Shown: positions 45,411 to 53,156 of the stretch, in pieces
How the letters are laid out: every line of letters starts with the position of its first letter
How positions within the stretch are numbered: position 1 is the stretch's first letter
NCBI GenBank assembly: GCA_007116495.1
Contig: SKIJ01000029.1
Location: forward strand, 1-55,988
Source: Cryomorphaceae bacterium
GTDB lineage: Bacteria > Bacteroidota > Bacteroidia > Flavobacteriales > Schleiferiaceae
Length of the DNA stretch: 55,988 nt
Direction: 5' to 3'
Made by a program: the position numbers and the translations under genes
Notes under the pieces: generated by a model
What the model saw: the letters and a program-made list of their open reading frames with translations, nothing else
Told to the model about the DNA's origin: nothing
Database searches by the model: none

Positions 45411-45914
45411 TTATACATCCACTGAAAAATTATCTGTATATTCTGATCTGCTTCCAGTTATCACATCGAAGTCAACACCACTGTCTAATACAAATTTCAA
45501 ATAAATTTCAAATAATCGTTCTCTATCATTCGGGTTTTCTCTAAGTGGGTCGTATTCCCATGGGATATCCGGTTTGCAAAGAAGATATTTTTGCGGTAAA
45601 TGCTCACGCCATAAGCGGTGTATCTCAATATCAACCTTACCAAATACTACTTTTGACCAAATAATGATGGTCAACAAATCTGTATCACTTATTATCAGTC
45701 GATTAGCTTCTTTCGCACAGGTCAACAATTGATGTTGTCCCAAAGCTATTGCGAGAAGGTCGTCGTACTTATATTTCGTATTATTTTTTAAGTAGGTGCG
45801 CGCGTATTCTTCTACGTAAGTTGTCTTGTATTTCCGCGCTAGATGTGCGCTTAAGGTGCTCTTGCCCGTACTTTCAGGGCCGGTTATACATATGTGCTTT
45901 ACATCGTACTCCAT
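45411..45914 (-). CDS. NadR-type nicotinamide riboside kinase (kinase domain only)
   Basis: P-loop kinase of 167 aa from the ATG at 45914; a TTG two codons earlier is the alternative. Walker A is GPESTGKST at about 12-20, followed by the family segments YVEEYARTYL and LIISDTDLLTIIIW, then YLLCKPDIPWEYDPLRENP, in which DIPWEYDPLR is typical of NadR kinase domains. The adenylyltransferase and helix-turn-helix parts of full NadR are absent. It overlaps pnuC by 16 bases. The pair would import nicotinamide riboside and phosphorylate it to NMN for NAD salvage. Confidence 0.88.
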   Translation of the reverse strand: MEYDVKHICITGPESTGKSTLSAHLARKYKTTYVEEYARTYLKNNTKYKYDDLLAIALGQHQLLTCAKEANRLIISDTDLLTIIIWSKVVFGKVDIEIHRLWREHLPQKYLLCKPDIPWEYDPLRENPNDRERLFEIYLKFVLDSGVDFDVITGSRSEYTDNFSVDV

Positions 45915-46444
45915 TGCCAATATCCTTTTACAGATAGAATAACGTAAATTACCATTAAACCAGAGGTTAAATACATTTTTCTATGTGCGTATAAATACAC
46001 CCCTACCCCATTGATGAAAATAAAATACCACCAATTTTCCAGGTAAACATTAACCATTAAAAATGTTGCCCAAACACTAAATATTGTGGTAAATGAATCG
46101 ACAAATGTCGCTTTAGCGTTGGTGAATCGCGATAATAATTTACCGCTTATATACGTCACCAAAAAAAGTAACGGAACAAGAACTAAGTGTATTTTAACCG
46201 AAAGGGTTGATTGGTAACCTGCCTCGGTATTACTAGACCACGTAACCCATCCATAAACACCCATAAAAATGTAGAAAAAATGCAGAAATGCCTCTGCATA
46301 GATGCTTTTCCTCACACATAAAAAAACGTATATAATTCCGGCGAAAATAGCAAAAGGCCATGCCCAAGCACTTCCATTACCAATCAATAATGTGTAGAGT
46401 AAACTAAAGACAACAGCTAAAGCTTCCCACGCGTAGAACCGCAT
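45899..46444 (-). CDS. pnuC: Nicotinamide riboside transporter PnuC
   Basis: Membrane protein of 181 aa with about six or seven helices. The PnuC hallmark is the segment DSFTTIFSVWATFLMVNVYLENWWYFIFIN, seen here in parts as VDSFTTIFSVWATFL and LENWWYFIFIN; the early FAIFAGIIYVFLCVRKSIYAE and YIFMGVYGWVTW also match. It facilitates uptake of the vitamin B3 form nicotinamide riboside, trapped inside by the kinase next door. It starts 4 bases after the GGGP synthase gene. Confidence 0.93.
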   Translation of the reverse strand: MRFYAWEALAVVFSLLYTLLIGNGSAWAWPFAIFAGIIYVFLCVRKSIYAEAFLHFFYIFMGVYGWVTWSSNTEAGYQSTLSVKIHLVLVPLLFLVTYISGKLLSRFTNAKATFVDSFTTIFSVWATFLMVNVYLENWWYFIFINGVGVYLYAHRKMYLTSGLMVIYVILSVKGYWQWSTM

Positions 46445-46448
46445 ACTG

Positions 46449-47189
46449 TTACAGCCGATTTAAAGCAGCTGATAATGAGGCAACATGTGCATCGCCGTTT
46501 TCCAATGCATTACCAACAACCACTACATCAGCACCAGCACGTGAAGCATTTTGCAGGTCTTCTTGTGATACCATCCCCCCTCCAACGATGATGGGAACAT
46601 CAACGGAGGCCCGTACACTTTGAATCATTTCAGCTGATACAGGCTTGTGCGCGCCACTTCCTGCGTCCAAGTATATAACTTGTAAACCCAGCATTTCACC
46701 GGCCATTGCAGTTGTTGCCGCAATATTTGGTTTGTTGTGTGGTATGGGTAAGGATTGAGAGACGTAATGCGCCGTGGTTGCCGGACCGCCATCAATCAAC
46801 ATATAGCCGGTAGGAATGACTTCCAGACCACTTTTTTTAACGTAAGGTGCAGCCATAACATGTTGCCCAATGAGCAAATCAGGATTTCTACCAGATATTA
46901 AGCTGAGAAATAGAAGAGCGTCGGCACTGGGAGTTATTTGAATGGATGAGCCGGGAAAGAGCAATACAGGAATGTTAGAAATGTCGCGAATGGCCTTAAT
47001 CGTTTCGTCCATGTAATCATTTGCCATCAAGCTTCCACCAACTAAAAACAAGTCGACACCTGCATTTTCGGCATCGCGAACCCTGTTGATAAATTGATTA
47101 TCAACGGGCCTGTCTGGATCTAATAGAACTGCAAAAAGTGTTTTGCCAGAACGTTTTGCTTCTCTTAATTTTGATAGAATAACACTCAT
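46449..47189 (-). CDS. Geranylgeranylglyceryl phosphate synthase family protein (group II-like)
   Basis: TIM-barrel prenyltransferase of 246 aa. It has the family segments FAVLLDPDRPVD, DLFLVGGSLM, VLLFPGSSIQITPSADALLFLSL in parts, VIPTGYMLIDGG, QVIYLDAGSGAHKP and VPIIVGGGM. These bind glycerol-1-phosphate and a prenyl diphosphate. In archaea the enzyme starts ether-lipid synthesis; group II homologues occur in Bacteroidota, with a product role that is not settled. It is divergent from a polyprenyl diphosphate synthase, and is the first gene of an operon with pnuC and the riboside kinase. Confidence 0.92.
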   Translation of the reverse strand: MSVILSKLREAKRSGKTLFAVLLDPDRPVDNQFINRVRDAENAGVDLFLVGGSLMANDYMDETIKAIRDISNIPVLLFPGSSIQITPSADALLFLSLISGRNPDLLIGQHVMAAPYVKKSGLEVIPTGYMLIDGGPATTAHYVSQSLPIPHNKPNIAATTAMAGEMLGLQVIYLDAGSGAHKPVSAEMIQSVRASVDVPIIVGGGMVSQEDLQNASRAGADVVVVGNALENGDAHVASLSAALNRL

Positions 47190-47318
47190 TCATTAGCGCT
47201 TTATACAGGTCGCAAGGTACGTTATTAAAAAAAAACATTCGCACACATATTTTTAAAATAATTTTCTCCATAGAGCAAAAAACCATTTTCTTTGCAATAT
47301 AAATTTAAACTGTCTTTC

Positions 47319-48278
47319 ATGGAAGCTTTCGATCGCTACACCACACTTATAAACGATTCTCTAAACAACATTGAATGGTCGGACCAAAAATTGTACGACC
47401 CGATGAAGTACATTCTCAAAAATGGAGGAAAACGCATTCGGCCTTCATTGACGCTTGTTGGCGCCGAGCTTGCCGGCGCTCGTGCAGAAGATGCTATTTC
47501 ACAAGCATTAGCTATCGAACTGTTTCACAATTTCTCACTTATGCACGACGACATCATGGATCGTGCAGACTTGAGGCGGGGTAAGGCGACCGTGCACAAA
47601 CAGTGGGACGAACCTACAGCCATTCTCTCCGGGGATGGAATGATGGTAATGGCCTATCAGTATCTCATTAGAAATGCCTTTGAGTCAACCCCAAAATTGA
47701 TTCGTATTTTTTCAAAGATGGCTTTGGATGTTTGTGAAGGTCAAATGAAAGACATGGACTTTGAACAAACTATTCCCAGCATGGATGAATACATTGATAT
47801 GATTCGTCAAAAAACTGCTGTACTACTTGGTGCAGCTCTGCAAATAGGTTATCTCATTGGCAAAGATGATGAAACCTCTGCATCGCGACTTTATCACTGT
47901 GGTGTAAATTGGGGTATCGCGTTTCAAATCAAAGACGACTATCTCGACTTGTATGGAGGAGAAAAATCGGGTAAAGTGATTGGCGGAGACATTCTTTCCA
48001 ATAAAAAAACCGTGTTACATCTGATTGCTTTAAGTAAAGCAAATGAAGATGATATACAAAAACTGAATCATTGGTTTTCCAATAACGATCGTTCACAAGA
48101 AAAAATAGAAGCAGTCAAACACATCTACGAGAAGTACAATGCACACAATGACTGTCTTGTCATGGCAAATACCTACTTCAAAAATGGAAACAACTTATTT
48201 AATGAGCTCGTACTCCCACGCGAACCGAGAAAGCGTATGGCAAAAATGGCCGAGCACATCTTGCAACGCGATTACTGA
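47319..48278 (+). CDS. Polyprenyl diphosphate synthase (probable geranylgeranyl-type)
   Basis: Trans-prenyltransferase of 319 aa from the ATG at 47319; an earlier TTG is not convincing. The first aspartate-rich motif is DDIMD (77-81) in SLMHDDIMDRADLRRG, and the second is DDYLD (206-210) in FQIKDDYLDLYGG. KNGGKRIRP (34-42) binds diphosphate. Phe72, five residues before the first motif, is a position linked with C20 products in archaeal-type GGPP synthases, so a GGPP product is plausible but unproven. A weak -7-like TTTCTTTG lies 25 bases upstream. It is divergent from the GGGP synthase gene. Confidence 0.92.
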   Translation: MEAFDRYTTLINDSLNNIEWSDQKLYDPMKYILKNGGKRIRPSLTLVGAELAGARAEDAISQALAIELFHNFSLMHDDIMDRADLRRGKATVHKQWDEPTAILSGDGMMVMAYQYLIRNAFESTPKLIRIFSKMALDVCEGQMKDMDFEQTIPSMDEYIDMIRQKTAVLLGAALQIGYLIGKDDETSASRLYHCGVNWGIAFQIKDDYLDLYGGEKSGKVIGGDILSNKKTVLHLIALSKANEDDIQKLNHWFSNNDRSQEKIEAVKHIYEKYNAHNDCLVMANTYFKNGNNLFNELVLPREPRKRMAKMAEHILQRDY

Positions 48279-48979
48279 TGCGCATAATTGTTTTTTTTAT
48301 ATTTAGTACTTTGGTGTGCGGATGTTCCTTAAGCGGAATTGAAGGAAATGGTAATATCGTGATCAAAGAAGGGCCGCTCGCACCGTTTACAACACTAAAA
48401 GCCGGTGGCAATTTTTTGATAGATCATAAATTAGACAGCTCTTTTTCATATCAATTACAAATTGATGATAATCTAGTCGATTACGTCAACCTTGAGGGTA
48501 TTGATAACACGCTAATGGTACGAACCAGTAAGCGTGTTCGTTCATCTCAACCCATCAAGCTGATCATTAACTCGCCATTTCCAAATCACATCGATATTGC
48601 CGGTGCCATTGCGTTAAATGGGCATGACTACTTTTCAAACGATTCTTTGCGCGTATCTATAAGTGGTGCGTGTTCGGCAACTTTAAAACTTAATGTCGCT
48701 CATTTGCATACAGCCATGAGTGGCAGCAGTCGTATGGATATAAACGGAAACGCTCAAAAGCATCGGTTGGATATGGCAGGAAGCTCAAAAATTGACGCAC
48801 TAAATCTGTCTACCGAGCTTTTGAATGTCCAAATTGGCGGTGCTTCACTTGCTCGCGTCAATGTATCAAAAACAATAAATGCAAAACCATCCGGGGCAGC
48901 TCGCGTAGAATACCTTGGCAACGCCAGCATCAACGCAGACGACGCTCAAAATATTTTTATTCACCCTTATAAACCTTGA
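48278..48979 (+). CDS. Lipoprotein with a DUF2807 / GIN head domain
   Basis: Protein of 233 aa with a lipoprotein signal (MRIIVFFIFSTLVCGC, Cys16 in LVCGC). The mature part is a DUF2807/GIN domain: GNIVIKEGPLAPFTTLKAGG and then the beta-helical core with GACSATLKLNVAHLHTAMSG, SSRMDINGNAQKH, and GAARVEYLGNASI. Such proteins are common and poorly understood surface lipoproteins in Bacteroidota. Its ATG overlaps the polyprenyl synthase stop by one base (TGATG), and the phosphosugar mutase starts 5 bases later, so all three are co-transcribed. Confidence 0.9.
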   Translation: MRIIVFFIFSTLVCGCSLSGIEGNGNIVIKEGPLAPFTTLKAGGNFLIDHKLDSSFSYQLQIDDNLVDYVNLEGIDNTLMVRTSKRVRSSQPIKLIINSPFPNHIDIAGAIALNGHDYFSNDSLRVSISGACSATLKLNVAHLHTAMSGSSRMDINGNAQKHRLDMAGSSKIDALNLSTELLNVQIGGASLARVNVSKTINAKPSGAARVEYLGNASINADDAQNIFIHPYKP

Positions 48980-48984
48980 AAACC

Positions 48985-50688
48985 ATGAGCATAGATCAAA
49001 AAGCAAGCGCGTGGACAAAAGAACCGTTCGATACAGATACGCAAAATCAAGTACAACAGCTCATCAACAACGATCCTAAGGAGCTTTACGAATCGTTTTA
49101 TAAAGATATTGACTTTGGTACAGGTGGAATGCGTGGCATTATGGGTGTTGGAACCAATCGAATCAATAAGTATACACTGGGACAAGCAAGTGAAGGATTG
49201 AGTCGATACATCAAAGGTCAATATCCTGAAGAAGAGATAAGTATAGCCATTGCGAACGATACGCGAAACAACAGCAAAGCACTAACTGATGCCATTTCAT
49301 CGGTGTTTGCATCGCATGGCTTTCGCGTTTTCTTGTTTGATGATTTCGCTCCTACTCCTTTGCTTTCATACGCCGTACGTCAATTAAAATGTCATGCCGG
49401 TGTAATGTTAACCGCATCGCACAACCCTCCCGAGTACAACGGCTATAAAGTGTACTGGAACGATGGCGGGCAAATCGTTCCTCCTCACGATAAAGCCATC
49501 ATTGAGGAAGTTAGAAACACCGCATACGAGGATATCCAATTTGACGGTCCAAAAGAATACATCACAATCATCAATAACGAATTGATAGAGGGCTATTTTA
49601 AGCGAATTAATAAATTAAGTGTCAATGATTCAGGGAAGAAAGACATCAAAATTGTGTTTACACCTCTTCACGGAACTACGGTAAATGTATTACCTGATGC
49701 ATTGATGCACGCAGGATTCAATCGCCCCATCATTGTTGAGCACCAAGCTAATCCTGATGGAAACTTTCCCTCTGTTAAATCACCTAACCCCGAGGAAGCC
49801 GATGCACTTAAAGATGCCGTAAAACGCGCTGAAGACGAAGGTGCAGACATGGTGATTGGCACCGACCCCGATGGGGATAGAATTGGTATAGGTGTCCGAA
49901 ATGACAAAGGAGAGATTGTACTTTTAAACGGCAACCAAACAGCTGCGGTAATGATTCGTTATCTCCTCAGCGAAAAAAGTGCTAATGGCACAATGCCTTC
50001 CAATGGTTTTGTTGCGAAAACCATTGTTACCACAGACCTAATTTCTGATATTGCCAAGACCTACAACGTCGATTGTATTGAATGTCTTACCGGCTTCAAG
50101 TGGATTGCCGATCTAATTCGTAAAAACGAAGGCAAAAAGCAGTTTATTGGCGGTGGCGAAGAGAGTTACGGCTATTTGGTTGGTGACTTTGTTCGCGATA
50201 AAGATGCCATTATTTCAGCTGTTATTTTGGCAGAAATTGTAGCATGGGCAAAACAAAGGGGCAGCTCATTTTGGAATGAGTTGGTCACAACCTACAAGCA
50301 ATACGGATATTATCACGACCAGCTGCACTCATTAACCCTAAAAGGAAGCGAGGGCGCGGAGAGAATTGAAAAGATGATGTCTGGCTTTAGATCATCACCA
50401 CCAAAAACACTCATGGGACAAACCGTAGAACGTGTAAAAGACTACAAGTCTTTAGATGAATTAAACGTACGTATCAACGAGCGAAAATCTTTTTCATTTG
50501 AATCCTCTAATGTACTTCAGTTTTTTACGTCTGAAGGTGCACGTATTACAGTAAGACCATCTGGGACGGAGCCGAAAATCAAGTTTTACTTTAGCATCAA
50601 GCAAACTGTTTTACCCGGAAAAGACATCGATATGCTGGTAAATTCCGGAAAGGATATGGTTGAAGAGGCCATCCAAGAGCTATTATAA
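48985..50688 (+). CDS. Phosphoglucomutase / phosphomannomutase family enzyme
   Basis: Phosphohexomutase of 567 aa from the ATG at 48985; the TTG three codons earlier overlaps the previous stop. Landmarks in order: FGTGGMRGIMGVGTNRIN, the phosphoserine loop LTASHNPPEYNGYK (Ser145), the metal loop GTDPDGDRIGIG, the sugar loop GGGEESYGY, and the phosphate-binding RPSGTEPKIKFYF near the C-terminus. It interconverts sugar 1- and 6-phosphates. Length fits the long alpha-phosphoglucomutase group. A terminator follows three bases after the stop. Confidence 0.94.
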   Translation: MSIDQKASAWTKEPFDTDTQNQVQQLINNDPKELYESFYKDIDFGTGGMRGIMGVGTNRINKYTLGQASEGLSRYIKGQYPEEEISIAIANDTRNNSKALTDAISSVFASHGFRVFLFDDFAPTPLLSYAVRQLKCHAGVMLTASHNPPEYNGYKVYWNDGGQIVPPHDKAIIEEVRNTAYEDIQFDGPKEYITIINNELIEGYFKRINKLSVNDSGKKDIKIVFTPLHGTTVNVLPDALMHAGFNRPIIVEHQANPDGNFPSVKSPNPEEADALKDAVKRAEDEGADMVIGTDPDGDRIGIGVRNDKGEIVLLNGNQTAAVMIRYLLSEKSANGTMPSNGFVAKTIVTTDLISDIAKTYNVDCIECLTGFKWIADLIRKNEGKKQFIGGGEESYGYLVGDFVRDKDAIISAVILAEIVAWAKQRGSSFWNELVTTYKQYGYYHDQLHSLTLKGSEGAERIEKMMSGFRSSPPKTLMGQTVERVKDYKSLDELNVRINERKSFSFESSNVLQFFTSEGARITVRPSGTEPKIKFYFSIKQTVLPGKDIDMLVNSGKDMVEEAIQELL

Positions 50689-50691
50689 AAA

Positions 50692-50726
50692 AATCCGTGC
50701 TTTAAAAACAAAGCACGGATTCTTTT
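50692..50726. terminator. Bidirectional intrinsic terminator between convergent genes
   Basis: A perfect 12-bp stem (AATCCGTGCTTT 50692-50703 / AAAGCACGGATT 50710-50721) with a 6-base loop is followed by CTTTT on the plus strand. On the minus strand the same stem is followed by a run of seven T residues. It serves the phosphosugar mutase gene and the protease gene. Confidence 0.92.
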
Positions 50727-50741
50727 AATCAATTACAATGA

Positions 50742-52202
50742 TTACCACTCAAACGCAAAGAATCCTTTACGACCATCGGGAAAACGACCTTCAATCATTA
50801 CTCCTTGCCCACGCTTAAGTGAATCAATTGTTTTTTTCAAATCATCTAAGCTGGTAATCGCTTGGCGATCGATGTGCGTAATAATGAACCCTTCAGGTAT
50901 TCCTTCACGCATTAATTTTCCGCTGCGGAGCTCCTTAATGCGCAACCCACCATTAACTTTTAAGCGAACTTTATCGTCTTTTTCTATTTCTTCAAAATCA
51001 GCACCTAGACCTAATTCAGACGCTATATAATCTTTTTCAACGGCCTCGGTTGTACCATCTTCATTGCGAAGAACTAAGTCAAATGTTTTGGACTTGCCTT
51101 TGCGAATTACCTCAACGGTAACACCATCTCCCGGACGTTTACGCCCAATACGCTCTTGTAGTTGGGCTGGTGTTCTTACCTCCCTGCCGTCTATGGATAC
51201 AATTACATCGTCTTCTTTTATTCCAGCAATTTCAGCAGCACCGCCTTTTGATATACCATTCACTAGAATTCCATTGCGATTCTCCAGCTTTAACTCACGC
51301 GCCTTAGTCTGGCTTAATTCGGTAATTTGAACACCAATGAAGGCGCGTTGCACCACTCCAAACTCTACAATATCGTCCATAACTTTTTTCACGATGTTAC
51401 TAGGTATTGCAAATGAATACCCTTCAAAGCTTCCGGAACGCGATGAAATGGCAGTATTGATACCGATCAATTCACCATTCGTATTGACCAAAGCACCTCC
51501 AGAGTTACCCGGATTGACCGCAGCATCGGTTTGAATAAACGCCTCTATCGCGGTGTTAGCTCCTTGTAAATGACGGTTTATAATATTTATTGAGCGACCT
51601 TTTGCGCTGATGATTCCATGTGTTACCGTATTCGTTAAGTTAAAGGGGTTCCCAAGCGCCAATACCCACTCTCCTACTCTAACATCATCTGAATTGGCGA
51701 AAATAGCATAGTTCAAATCGTCGCGCTCAATCTTCATCAGTGCCAAATCTGTAGATGGGTCTGTTCCTATTACTTTAGCGGGTAACTCAGAGCCATCGTG
51801 CAGAATAACCTCAATTTCAGACGCATGAGCAATAACATGATTATTGGTAACAATATAGCCATCCGGACTAACAACCACACCTGAGCCTGTTCCTCGCTGT
51901 ATCTGTGGTTGATTGGGACGAGGGCCGAAGAAAAACTCTTCAAGAGGATTTGATGGACGACGCTGTTGCATTTTTACTGCTGTTTTTACGTGTACAACAG
52001 TGGGTAATGCAAACTCTGCAGCTTCTACAAAGTCAACGCCAATAGCAGCTGGCGAGGCTGATGCCATTTTTACAAAACTACTAGGCGATTCTTCGTTGAT
52101 GATGGTTACTTCTGGTGATTCAAAGAACATTTTGTAGCCCAAAAGCGTCAGAGCACCGGTCAGCAAAGCAGTAACAATGCTTAAAGAAATACGCTTAATC
52201 AT
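50742..52202 (-). CDS. DegP/DegQ-type periplasmic serine protease with two PDZ domains
   Basis: Exported HtrA-family protein of 486 aa with an N-terminal signal or anchor (residues about 5-24). The catalytic triad is His122 (TNNHVIA), Asp152 (DPSTDLALMKI) and Ser234 (NPGNSGGAL). The first PDZ domain (about 285-375) has RAFIGVQI and AEIAGIKEDDVIVSIDG; the second (about 410-480) has LMREGIPEGFIITHID. HtrA proteases degrade or refold damaged envelope proteins. It sits alone and converges on the phosphosugar mutase gene; a -7-like box lies 22 bases upstream. Confidence 0.95.
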   Translation of the reverse strand: MIKRISLSIVTALLTGALTLLGYKMFFESPEVTIINEESPSSFVKMASASPAAIGVDFVEAAEFALPTVVHVKTAVKMQQRRPSNPLEEFFFGPRPNQPQIQRGTGSGVVVSPDGYIVTNNHVIAHASEIEVILHDGSELPAKVIGTDPSTDLALMKIERDDLNYAIFANSDDVRVGEWVLALGNPFNLTNTVTHGIISAKGRSINIINRHLQGANTAIEAFIQTDAAVNPGNSGGALVNTNGELIGINTAISSRSGSFEGYSFAIPSNIVKKVMDDIVEFGVVQRAFIGVQITELSQTKARELKLENRNGILVNGISKGGAAEIAGIKEDDVIVSIDGREVRTPAQLQERIGRKRPGDGVTVEVIRKGKSKTFDLVLRNEDGTTEAVEKDYIASELGLGADFEEIEKDDKVRLKVNGGLRIKELRSGKLMREGIPEGFIITHIDRQAITSLDDLKKTIDSLKRGQGVMIEGRFPDGRKGFFAFEW

Positions 52203-52223
52203 AATACTGTACGTTTAAGTTAT

Positions 52224-52231
52224 CAAATTTA
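52224..52231 (-). promoter_or_regulatory. Predicted -7 promoter element of the DegQ-type protease
   Basis: Minus-strand TAAATTTG matches TAnnTTTG and is 21 bases upstream of the ATG at 52202. An upstream TTTG (52246-52249) has a spacing of 14, shorter than usual. Confidence 0.45.
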
Positions 52232-52373
52232 TGTTTTAATATCGTCAAATATATTTCTAAAATCATTCCACACCACAACACCCTATCACACCCCTTCTGC
52301 TTTTAACAGAGGTTTAACCGCTTTGTATTCTAATTTTACAAATCGAAATAACGTCACTAAAATTCACTTATTC

Positions 52374-53156
52374 ATGGAATTATCCTTCGTGAAATACCAC
52401 GGTACGGGAAATGACTTCATTATCATAGACAACCGCGAAAAGCAAATGTCACATGTTGAATCAGCGCTTATAAAACGGCTTTGTGACCGTCGTTTCGGTA
52501 TAGGTGCTGATGGTTTTATGCTTCTTGAGTTTCACCCAGACGCCGACTTCAACATGATTTATTTCAATAGCGATGGTAATCTCAGCAGCATGTGTGGAAA
52601 TGGTGGCCGCTGTATAGTTCACTTTGCTCATCAAATTGGAGTCATCGAGCACAGTACTGAATTTATGGCTCCTGATGGAGTGCACAAAGCAACAATACTT
52701 CCCAATGGAGACGTCAATCTGAAAATGAGCAATGTTGATATGCCCAAAGTTGTTTCTCCGGGTTACGAATTGCAAACCGGCTCCCCGCACTTGGTCGTTA
52801 AAGAAAAAAGTGTATCCACAATTGACGTAAAAACGAAAGGGCGTTCGTTTAGAAATGATCCCGCTTACGTGGATGAAGGCATCAATGTTAACTTCATGCA
52901 ACAAACAGGCGATAAAAAACTTACGGTACGAACTTACGAACGTGGTGTTGAAGACGAAACGTACAGTTGCGGAACCGGCGTAACTGCTTGCGCCATTACG
53001 GCAGCTTTTCTAAACGGAAAAAATGAGGGTTCATACATGGTTCAAACGTTGGGTGGATCACTAAGTGTTGCCTTTAAACTAGAAAACACAATGTATAAGA
53101 ATATTTGGCTTAAAGGTCCAGCAGTACGCGTTTTTCAAGGAGAAATAGATGTATGA
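52374..53156 (+). CDS. dapF: Diaminopimelate epimerase
   Basis: Enzyme of 260 aa that converts LL- to meso-diaminopimelate for lysine and peptidoglycan. I take the ATG at 52374, which gives the normal opening MELSFVKYHGTGNDFIIID; a TTG frame extends 17 codons further but does not fit the family. The two catalytic cysteines are Cys74 (MCGNGGRC) and Cys199 (SCGTGVTAC). The next gene overlaps its end by 4 bases. Confidence 0.96.
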   Translation: MELSFVKYHGTGNDFIIIDNREKQMSHVESALIKRLCDRRFGIGADGFMLLEFHPDADFNMIYFNSDGNLSSMCGNGGRCIVHFAHQIGVIEHSTEFMAPDGVHKATILPNGDVNLKMSNVDMPKVVSPGYELQTGSPHLVVKEKSVSTIDVKTKGRSFRNDPAYVDEGINVNFMQQTGDKKLTVRTYERGVEDETYSCGTGVTACAITAAFLNGKNEGSYMVQTLGGSLSVAFKLENTMYKNIWLKGPAVRVFQGEIDV

